64,000 bases of DNA from Rhabdornis inornatus (taxonomy: Eukaryota > Chordata > Aves > Passeriformes > Rhabdornithidae): positions 48,818 through 112,817 of the forward strand of contig VWZS01000639.1 of assembly GCA_013397075.1 (NCBI GenBank), in the 5' to 3' direction. The notes under the pieces were generated by a model. That model was not told where the DNA came from and made no database searches. It saw nothing but the letters and a program-made list of their open reading frames with translations. Below are positions 13,169-21,519 of the stretch, piece after piece (the stretch's first letter is position 1; every line of letters begins with the position of its first letter). Position numbers and translations under genes: made by a program.

Positions 13169-16100
13169 ACACTTTTGCTGATTAGTTTGCATGCGACTGA
13201 AACAAGAGGGTAAATAAACATTTACCAAGTGCTTTATTTTGCTCTGCTGTAATTGGCGTTCATCAGAACTATTGTAGTGGAGGTACACAGCGGTTAAATT
13301 GCCTTTCTTTTTATTGAAAAATAAATAGAGAAATGTAATTTATTTCTGTACAAGACCCTCTAAAGATAGCACAGTCTGAGAGTTTCCATCAAGAGTCAAG
13401 TGGACTCAAACACATTTCGGCATTCCAGCAGCCCCCTCCCACATTTAAGCTGCTATTCCCATGTGCCTGTTACTAAATATACCAGCAGCTCTTCAGATTA
13501 ACAGGAGAGTTCCTGATCCAGGCTCCTGAGTTTTGCTCCATACATTCCTAATATGGTTGAGCACTGCAGCCAAGGGAATGCTCAGGAAGGACTCAAGAGG
13601 GTAAACTGGGACCACAGTATCATCCCTCCCCACGCCATGAGAAACTGAGCAGCAGCACAGAAAAGCTGTGACTTAACAACCTTTTGGTATCTTGGCTCCA
13701 GATCAGCTGTCAGCGAAGCCAACTGACTTCTCACGAAAGGGCACGGCTGTGCAATAACGAGTGATGCCAACCTCCAGTTGACACCAGCACTGAGAACTCC
13801 CACTTAGCCCCTCCATCTCTCACAGCAGTCAACCAGGTTACAGAAACATCTGGCTAGGGCAAGAAGGGACAAAATGCAGACAGTGTTTGTTGTGAGCATG
13901 TTTTAGGCTCATAAACGGGCATGTAAAGCAGCATGGTTGTCATTTTAGTCACACTCACCACCATAGTTTAATGAGCAAGACAAAGGTTGTATGCCATGCT
14001 GGTGTGTACATCTCTGCAGGGTATTGTGCTGTGGAGACCATGGGGATAGAGCCCAAGAGATTATTACAGAGAGCAATAGTTAATTTCATCTACAACTATT
14101 TGCCAATGTTTGTATTACTAAATTTAAAACCTTTTCTGTATGATTGTGTGAATTTTGCGTGAGTCCCTGAAAACACAGATCCCAAAAATCAACCAGCAGA
14201 GCTACATGGAAGAAATCTGCCTCCCAGCAAACTGTCAGCAGGTGTTCATGAAAAGAAGCTACAAATATGGCACAGACCTTTTTCTGCCCCTCAACCTCAC
14301 AATGACTATTTTTGCTCCAAAGTCTCAAACATCTCTATCTTATTAAACATCTCTGCTCCTTTCACCACCATTCTGTATACACCAGGATGCTTTGAGAATA
14401 CATCACTTGGGACTTTGAGCTCCAGGCTGAGGTTTTCCAAACCATAAAAGCACCCTCTGGGCATGCAACAGAAATGTTCATTTAGACACTTCCAACTCTC
14501 TGGAGGTCTATAAGGAAATATACATTATAAATCAGTATTGCACAAAGTCCAAATGAAACAGAATTCATTACGGAAATGGCATGGTGAAGCAAACTTTAAA
14601 GCAGCAACAAAGTATACCCAATGTAACCAGTACAAAAGTGCGGAAGAGAAAAAGGAAAAATTTCTTTGACGCAAAATGTACTATTCAGAAGTGTATAATT
14701 TATAGTACATTCCATCCATTCTTAAATGGTCATGAAAACTACTCCTTGGATTTTACTGGTGGGAGGGGGAGGAAACAATGCACAGAAAATAAAAAAAAAA
14801 TATTACAATTGCAAGGTACGAGACCAAACATCCCAAACTTTAGAATTTTAGGATAAAGGTCATCTCTAGCAGGGTAGCTTTTACATTTTGAAAACATTGC
14901 TTTGTGGCTGCTGTGGGTGGATAAGCTCCTGTAACCTTGGTAGGTAAAGGCAGATGGAAAATCCTTGCAGGAACTTCTTGCAATATGTTAAAGCTCCACT
15001 GAAGCTTATAGGAGAGTTTCCATCTGTTTTTGTTTTTTTTCTTTTTCGTGTTTCATTTCCACTTTCAGTGATGCATGAAGGAAGCTAAAACTGCAAATAA
15101 ATTGAAGTTCCTGTTGTTCAGGATCCCTCAGTACTGGAAGTGACAACTACATAATATTTATAGTCAGAACAAGCCAGTAGCTAGTGTGTGTTTCTAGCAC
15201 TATAAATTGAATAAATAGATTGTCCTACACCACCTTATTAAGCCCCAATGCAGCAAACTCCTCTTTATACATTGATCTAGCCTACCAGCTAGTGTTCATC
15301 AACAATAAATCAAATACCTGTCTTCATAAGGCAAACAGTTGGCCACCAGAAAAAAGGTACAGATTGGAGGTATTCCTCTGAAATTAAATACTCCACCAGC
15401 GGCTCTTGAAAATGCTTTTTGAGGGAAGATAATAATCTCTTCTTCAATATACTTTAGGTATGCATTTAGGCAAGTCAGAGCGAAAGAGTATGAACATCCC
15501 CTCACACTGGAGGTGTTTGTTAATCACCATCTCAGCTGACTTGAGCTGTACATCATTAATATTTTGATTGAAATGCCTATTTAATTGGAAAACCTTAATT
15601 CTGTATATCTGTCAAAACTGTACATATAATACATAATTTCAAAAAACAAATTTGTTGGGTTTTGAATGATTGTCTTCTTCAGATAAGATCTCCATAAACA
15701 CAAAAATAAATAAATCCTATTTCAGAATGTTTAAGCAGAAAGTCTGAGTTTCCAAGTATTTATTTTCATGCTTTTTCCCCAAAACAAAAGTTAGGCAATT
15801 ATATTAAAAAAAAAAATTAAAAAAAGAAAAAGAAAAAAAAAGGTGGGAGGGAGCGTGAGCAGGGCAAAAAATACTCAAACCTAAACAAACGAAAACGAGG
15901 AAATAAGGTGGTGGTGCCAAATCCAAGCTTTCTGTAGAAAAGTAAAAAGTCTGCTATGATTGTTTCCATGTCCCAGACTTAGGTTGGTAAGCACTTCAAA
16001 TTGTAACTGGGAGCTGCCCAAACACCATAACAAAGTTTATGAGGTAGACTAGGTAGAATGGATTCCAGAAGCAGCCAGAAACAAATGAGATATTGCTGAT

Positions 16101-18363
16101 GCCCTCATCATGGCCAGGCAGCCCTAGATTCTCTCCTAGAGGAAGCCTCACCAGGCTTGTCACAGGCAGCTGCCAGGGCAGCACCTTGCAGTACTCTAAC
16201 CTGAAAAGGAGACTGAGAAAAATCAGGATCCCTCCTGTTGCTTGAGGTGCTGTGTAGGAAAATACTGCCTGGAATGTTCATTAGCTGGAAATCTGAAAGC
16301 CAGTAGATTCTGGTAAATACTGAAAAAAGGCCAAACTCATTGGCAAAGGTGATCACAGTTGGGCTATGACGGTGTGGTCACAATTTGCAACTGCATCTTG
16401 GGTTGCTCATCTTGCCCATCTCCTCACACCTTGCACCTCACACCTCCTCTTGCCAGGTTGTCTCTCAGCTGATTCTCATCCAGACATCTGTCTTGGCCAG
16501 GTTCAGGGAAAAAAGGGAAATGATACCATCTGGATATACTTAAAAAAAGTCACAGAGCAGAATGTCACCAGCCTACTGAAGGCACAGCAGTCAAACCACA
16601 GCTGCCACGTGAGCACTCAGCAGAAGCTGTGACAGAGCTGGTCTAGTGGGACACACCTCTAAGTTTACTGAAAAGGGAAAAACTGAGCTAATGATCAATT
16701 TTTGCCAGATCCTGTTGGCAGAGGAATTGTAACTATCCAGTCAGCTTCATTCAAAGTTGTTGGCAGATGAAGCAAAGTTAGCAATGCCACTTTGACTTAA
16801 TCTATCATTTCCAGCAAGAAGACCTGCTCGGAGAGTAGTAACACCTCTAAGTCCTTAATGTGATTGGGGGAGTACAGAAGCAGCAGCTGAGCCCAGAGCA
16901 GTGCTCTGGTTTCACAGCCTCTCTGGAACAGGAAGCCTTGTGCTGAAGCAAGAGATCAATTAGAGAGTGATCAAGACATTTTAAGTAGAGGTCAAGATGG
17001 GGGTTGCTTAAGCATAGTTCTGTAGACATCTGGAGATCTCACCCACAGCAGACCAAGGTGTTCACAGTTATCTCTTTTTCCCTAATGCACTCACCTACAG
17101 CCCCCAGTTCCCCTCACACCTCCATATCCAACATAAAGCAGATCTTGGCCCCAGCATAGGCAGGAAGGCACACAGCTTGGCACAACTTGAGCACTTGATG
17201 TTTTACCCACCTTCCCAAGCTCTTCAGCCTGCTACATCAAGGTTGGGCTGGGAAGCTCTCCACGAGGCCATTGCAAGAAAGATGAGCACTGAGCTGTTGT
17301 TAGTGAAACTGATGAATATTTTGACCTTTTAATTCCATTTCATCTCTACATCTGAGACATAAATGGCATTCTGCAGAGGAGTTCCTGGTGGAGAGAATTG
17401 AATACACAAACTCCTACATTCATGCATTTGAATGTACTGGCTGGCTTTTTCTACACCAGAGACATGCCGTCCTTGAAAATTATGGTGATTCATCTCAATT
17501 CAATCTAGACATTTTAAACCCACTCATTTGCCCTGCATCATACAGACATTTGCATTTACATTATTATTCTTCAAAACATAGAGTGCTCCTTGGTTCTTAC
17601 TGGCTTACCTCCTAGAAATTTTATGTTCTCTAATATTAGGTGAACAGTGTATTTGGTCCATTTCTCTTTTAAATCCTGAACCTTAAATCACAGAAATATA
17701 ATCTAAATTTAATTAACTGAATTTAATTGACTTTCTTACAATGACACAGAAAGCATGCCTTGGTCAGTCTTGGATGTAAAAAACGGTCCTGCCACATGGC
17801 TGTGGAGCTTGGCAAATAACTTTCATACATCAGGGACTTACAGAGAGTGTAAGGGCAAATGAGCCACATTGGATATAAAGTCATCTGTGGTTCCAGACAA
17901 GAAGGATTTGACCATTACCTGTATAATCTGCATAGCCTGTATAATCTCCCAGGGATATATGTTTTGGATGCCTTAGTCCCTCAGTTATTCTGAGTCTGGA
18001 AGATTTTCAATTTAAAAAAAAAAAAGCTTCTTCTACCCCTTCTTATTACCTGAGACTTCTTGCAATCAAAAAAAAAACATATCAATACTGTAATAAAATT
18101 CCTCATTTTATCCATGAGACAGGATACTGTGATCTTCATCATCTCAACTCTGTGCTCTCTGGAGGATCATGGAGCAAAAGGAAGGCTGTGGAACTTGCAC
18201 AAGGTGATGTCAAGCTCCTTCTGTGGCAGCCCTTGCAGGACACTCTCTCTCAGGGCACGAGGCACATCTGGACATGCACGATAAGACCCCCACACCAGTG
18301 CTGGCAACGCGGTGGAGAGGGGGGGGGAGCTTGGAAGATCACTGGGAAGGTGGCATTAAGGCC
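13169..18363. other. Intergenic DNA left of the LTR element
   Basis: No gene was recognised. It contains an A-rich tract at about 15,804-15,841, an 18-bp direct repeat at 17,918-17,950 (second unit incomplete), and A runs near 18,014 and 18,069. From about 18,150 the DNA becomes more GC-rich up to the insertion point of the LTR element. The short frames there are not supported as genes. Confidence 0.65.
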
Positions 18364-18369
18364 CTCCAG
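18364..18369. repeat. Target-site duplication, left copy
   Basis: CTCCAG lies directly before the 5' LTR and again directly after the 3' LTR (21,514-21,519). A 6-bp duplication is the size made by alpha- and betaretrovirus-type integrases. It shows that the two LTRs and everything between them inserted as one unit. Confidence 0.9.
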
Positions 18370-18660
18370 CGTGGAGACCTTGAAAGGCACTCCCACCCTG
18401 TTTCCCTGTTGGCCCCTGTGCCCTAACCCCACCCTTGTGACACCCCCATGTCCCCTGGTAATTGGTCTCTGATACTTCTTTCCCCGCCCTGCTCATCCCA
18501 TGTACCTAACCCAAAGCCCCAGACCATTGCTTTTGCCTTTGTCTCTGAACTCCGGGATCGTACACACGCGTGGCTAAAATAACCATCTCTCTAGAACCCC
18601 TGCAAGGGCCCATCCTGTTTCTTCACCTGCGTCACCTCAACAAGAACCCCGACCACAACG
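18370..18660 (+). repeat. 5' LTR
   Basis: A 291-bp direct repeat of 21,223-21,513. The expected TG...CA ends have mutated to CG...CG, while the 3' copy keeps TG...CA. An inverted CCAAT motif (ATTGG) lies in the first half. The poly(A) signal position reads AATAAC here but AATAAA in the 3' LTR. No clear TATA box is visible. Confidence 0.93.
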
Positions 18661-18662
18661 AA

Positions 18663-18681
18663 TGGCGCATCGAACAGGGAC
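18663..18681 (+). other. Primer binding site, tRNA-Lys-like
   Basis: TGGCGCATCGAACAGGGAC starts 2 nt after the 5' LTR, where a retroviral primer site should be. It matches the complement of the tRNA-Lys 3' end at both sides but has AT where a single C is expected, making it one base longer. This may be decay or a different tRNA. Position and TGG start are seen; the tRNA identity is inferred. Confidence 0.65.
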
Positions 18682-18725
18682 GGATCACCCTGAGACCACC
18701 CAAAAGAGTTTCTAACCACACTGTG

Positions 18726-18731
18726 GTGAGC
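18726..18731 (+). promoter_or_regulatory. Candidate splice donor in the element leader
   Basis: GTGAGC, preceded by CTGTG, lies between the primer site and the first ORF, where retroviral leaders place the major splice donor. A pyrimidine-rich tract ending in CAG near 20,720-20,733 could be its acceptor. Use of either site is unproven. Confidence 0.35.
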
Positions 18732-18801
18732 TTGAGATTTTGGGGCACTTTTTGCTTTTTCTCCTTTTTCTCTCGGTTGCTGGAAAAAGACTTGGGGTGA
18801 A

Positions 18802-19314
18802 ATGCAAGCAGGAACCATCTACCCTCAGCGAGAAATCCATCTACAATTTAAAAAGACTCTTCGTCAAAACAAATCTTATTTTTCAAGGGGGGATTTGAAG
18901 TGCTTTGTACACTCGTTGTTTAAACATTTTTCTTATGTTTCACGAGACTCTTTTTTAAACGATAATTTTTTTAAAGAGGTTTGGGAAAAGCTACACAGTG
19001 AGGAAGACTTCCCATTTGTACAATTTTGTCGTCTCTATCATTTAATGGCTTCAGGTGTTCGGAGTCTTGATGCATGTTCAGAAAATGCTGAATCCCAGCC
19101 AAAAACCTCTCCTCCTCTCCGTGTCCCTACACCCCCTCTCCTGTTGCAAGAAAACTCCGACCGCATAGTCGCAGACGTGTGGCCGCCCGCAGGCTCCCAA
19201 GATGGCAGAAACCGCGTGGCTGCAGGCACAGGATCTCCCTTTCTGCCCCTTTCCACGTCGAGTCCCATCCTCTCCAGTTTGGAACCCTGCCTCCAGGCAC
19301 GCTCCGCCCTCTGA
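18802..19314 (+). pseudogene. Gag matrix-like ORF, truncated
   Basis: A 170-codon ATG-started ORF at the normal gag position, about 120 bp after the primer site. Residues 1-85 are helix-friendly, basic and aromatic, with a Trp (in EVWEKL) followed by a short hydrophobic strand-like segment, the general layout of betaretroviral matrix proteins. After about residue 110 the composition changes abruptly to Pro/Ser/Gly-rich as the DNA becomes CpG-rich, so the second half belongs to a different segment. There is no Gly at position 2, so the usual myristoylation signal is missing. No capsid homology motif or nucleocapsid zinc knuckle follows. The matrix assignment is inferred from position and pattern. 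It could also be a diverged or unrelated leader protein. Confidence 0.5.
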
Positions 19315-20040
19315 GTCCCACAGTCCCAGTCCCAGAAATGAGGGTGAGGGGGTCAGGGGCGCAGCAGCCAACTCGCAAATTACAGCGGCGCTAGTGGAAA
19401 GCCCCACTCATAAGCTCGCTGTAACCACGCAGCTTGGGGAGCTCTGCGGAACCAAAAGCGAACATATTCACCTTGGTTACCATGGCACTGCAAGACGCGG
19501 TGCAAGCGACGGGTGCCGCTACTCACCTCAGGCACGTCCGTGCTGAGTAGTTGCCGCCGCGGGGATCCTGTGGCCACTCCCCTGTCACTGCCCAGGCCAG
19601 GGCCGCCCCTCTCTCAGCAACCCCGCCGGCTCCAAGCGAAGCGGCGAAACGGGAGCCGAGAACAGCAGTCTGCCCTCGGAGGGTCTGCGCTGCTCACAAG
19701 AGCACCTGCAGCGTGCCGCCGCGCCCCGCCAGCCCCAGCACCGGCCGCGCCACAAGCCACGCCACCAGCGTCAGCAGCAACGCGAGCTGCGCCGCCACCG
19801 CCAGTGTGCCGCGTCGCCCGCACGCCAACTGTGCTGCCCTCACAGCTGTGCTGCCGAAGGGAAAAGCGGGGGAAGCCGCAGGCCGCGGGCCGCTCGCCCG
19901 TCGCTGAGCCCCGCGCACCCAGCCCTGCCGGCACACACCGCACCGCACCGCGGGCACGGCGCCGCCCGGCTCGCTCGGGCTTTGCGCTTGCCACTTCCTG
20001 CCCGCACCAACACCAGCAGCGCTGCCGTCAACAACAACAT
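19160..20040 (+). other. CpG-rich inserted segment inside the LTR element
   Basis: About 880 bp with strikingly high GC and CpG content, unlike the AT-rich DNA on either side and unlike the matrix-like part of the element. It looks like the 5' part of a host CpG-island gene taken up with the cold-shock domain. Open frames cross it (19,202-19,546 and 19,513-20,250) but read as Ala/Pro/Arg-rich, low-complexity protein. On the minus strand a consensus 5' splice site (CCTGAG then GTGAGT, boundary at 19,527/19,526) is present, so part of it may be unspliced promoter DNA rather than cDNA. Source gene not recognised. Confidence 0.6.
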
Positions 20041-20088
20041 TGCCAACACCAGCATGTCCAGCAACACAGCCATGGACACAAACTCGTT

Positions 20089-20627
20089 GACAAAAGTAAA
20101 GTCATTGCCACAAAAGTTTTAGGGACTGTCAAATGGTTCAATGTAAAAAATAAATACGGATTCATCACCCGAAATGACACCAAAGAAGATGTGTTTGTCC
20201 ATCAAACTGCAATAAAAATAATAACCCCAGAAAATATCTTCACAGTGTAGGAGATGGAGAGACTGTGGAATTTGATATAGTACAGGATAAAAAGGGCCCT
20301 CAAGCAGCCAATGTTACACGACCTGGTAAAGTCTCAGTGCAAGGAAGCATACATGCACCAAACCACAACTACTGCCCATGTCCTAGAGATCCCCCACACA
20401 ACAACCAAAGAAATGGAGCCCAAAGCCAACAGCCATCGAGCTGCAGCAGCAACCCAAAAAGAAGAACGACACAGAACACCGACCAGCCCTCCTGCAAGCA
20501 GAAGCCCTTTCCTGTAGTTCCAAAACCTCCCAAATTGATAAATCACACTCCTTTAAGTGCCTTCTCTCAATCCCTTTTACCTCCCTACCTCCCTCCCTAT
20601 TTCCCCTTTTTCCACCCACAAAATTAG
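20089..20627 (+). pseudogene. Captured Y-box protein cold-shock domain, frameshifted
   Basis: From 20,089 the translation follows the cold-shock domain of vertebrate Y-box RNA/DNA-binding proteins: VIATKVLGTVKWFNV, then an RNP1-like YGFI segment, NDTKEDVFVHQTAIK (containing RNP2), and, after a frame change, NNPRKYL, SVGDGETVEFDIV, AANVT and VSVQGS. VIATKVLG and V-VQGS fit YBX1 better than YBX3 or YBX2. A one-base deletion near 20,215-20,220 splits the domain: the upstream frame stops at 20,248-20,250 and the downstream frame stays open to 20,627. The Gly before the RNP1 Tyr is Lys here. After the domain only scraps of the basic/Pro tail (a DPPHNNQRN-like stretch) remain, then Gln/Ser/Pro-rich sequence. 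Y-box proteins bind mRNA and single-stranded nucleic acid. This copy is broken and probably makes no intact domain. Confidence 0.88.
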
Positions 20628-20800
20628 TCAAACTCCTTTCAAAATTTCCCCAAATCCTATTACCCTTTCTTAATGTTCCCCCAAATTCCTACCTCCCTTT
20701 CCCCTCCATGGTCTCCCTCCCACAGGCATGCTTCTCCATACCTTTGCTACCCAGCTACCAATCCCTTTTCCCAAAATTCCTTTTTAATACAAAGGGGGGG
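20560..20800 (+). other. Pyrimidine-rich stretch ending in an A3G7 tract
   Basis: About 230 bp very rich in C and T on the plus strand, with repeated CCTCCCT-type wording and a CAG near 20,731-20,733 that could act as a splice acceptor. It ends at AAAGGGGGGGA (20,791-20,801), directly followed by TG. A purine run followed by TG is the layout of a polypurine tract next to an LTR, so this may be a relic boundary of an older recombination. Confidence 0.4.
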
Positions 20801-20801
20801 A

Positions 20802-21205
20802 TGATACGAGGGGAGAAAGAAAGTAAAGTTTCCTAAGGTAACAACCTTTTCCTTCAAAATTAATGATTTTTATTTGGAGTTCCAGCAGGTACACCAGTCC
20901 CACTCTACCTCGTACGGCTCAATCACAGCTGACCACATTGCTAACAGCCACCAAAGTACCGGTCTATGCTAAAGAATCCCTTTCCTTAACTCAGTTTCCT
21001 GACAAGCCATGCCAAGAAAACCTCACCTCCCTTCTACCAGCTCCAAGATACTTCAGAAAGACCTGTTCGGACATTGGGGACTCAGGGAATGGCTTGCATT
21101 TTAAAAATTGTCTTATAAATGCTTTTGATTGTTTTATCATTTTGTATTCAATAAGTTGCCTCAAACATTTAATTTTAAAATCCCTAAAAGAAGCCTTCTT
21201 AATTA
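20802..21205 (+). other. AT-rich 3' tail of the LTR element, possible env remnant
   Basis: AT-rich sequence between the internal purine tract and the true polypurine tract. An open frame (20,863-21,279) runs through it into the LTR. It contains a hydrophobic, Cys-containing stretch (around CFIILYSISCL) followed by basic residues, which could be the last membrane segment and tail of an envelope protein, the gene normally found here. This is weak and rests on position and hydrophobicity only. Confidence 0.3.
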
Positions 21206-21222
21206 ATAAAGAAATGGGGAGT
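21206..21222 (+). other. Polypurine tract
   Basis: A purine-rich run (ATAAAGAAATGGGGAGT) directly before the TG of the 3' LTR. This is where plus-strand DNA synthesis of a retroelement is primed. It is interrupted by single T bases, consistent with age. Confidence 0.75.
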
Positions 21223-21513
21223 TGTGGAGACCTTGAAAGGCACTCCCACCCTGTTTCCCTGTTGGCCCCTGTGCCTTAACCCCACCCTTGTGACACCCCC
21301 ATGTCCCCTGGTAATTGGTCTCTGATACTTCTTTCCCCGCCCTGCTCATCCCATGTACCTAACCTAAAGCCCCAGACCATTGCTTTTGCTTTTTCCTCTG
21401 AGCTCCGGGACTGTGCGCACACGAGGCTAGAATAAACATCTCTGTAGAATCCCTGCAAAGGCTCATCCTTTTTCTTCACCTGCATCACCTCAACAAGAAC
21501 CCTGACCACAACA
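21223..21513 (+). repeat. 3' LTR
   Basis: 291 bp, same length as the 5' LTR with about 23 substitutions and no indels by eye. It keeps the canonical ends TGTGGAGACC and ACCACAACA. AATAAA at 21,431-21,436 is the likely polyadenylation signal, placing the R/U5 boundary shortly after it. It is followed directly by the right CTCCAG duplication. Confidence 0.93.
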
Positions 21514-21519
21514 CTCCAG
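21514..21519. repeat. Target-site duplication, right copy
   Basis: CTCCAG, identical to 18,364-18,369 on the other side of the element. Confidence 0.9.

Larger units (their letters stand above)
18370..21513 (+). mobile_element. Non-autonomous ERVK-like LTR element carrying a Y-box cold-shock domain
   Basis: A complete 3144-bp insertion flanked by a 6-bp duplication. Order: 5' LTR (291 bp), primer binding site 2 bp after it, leader, Gag-matrix-like ORF, CpG-rich segment, Y-box cold-shock domain, pyrimidine-rich stretch, AT-rich tail, polypurine tract, 3' LTR (291 bp). No reverse transcriptase, protease or integrase motif is visible, and the 2.56-kb interior is too short for them, so it must have moved with enzymes supplied by another element. 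The 6-bp duplication, lysine-type primer site and matrix-like ORF together point to a betaretrovirus-like (ERVK/ERV2) origin. The cold-shock domain is of host origin. The LTRs differ at roughly 23 of 291 positions by eye, so the insertion is not recent. Frameshifts and stops make it a relic. Confidence 0.88.

Noticed and set aside
19840..20079. Antisense open frames across the CpG-rich segment with a hydrophobic N terminus
   Set aside because: They are complements of a GC-rich, low-stop region; hydrophobicity comes from CAG/CAA repeats read in reverse. No domain.
20089..20627. Functional YBX gene
   Set aside because: The domain is split by a 1-bp deletion, lacks the normal N terminus and most of the basic tail, and lies inside an LTR element. 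It is a captured relic.
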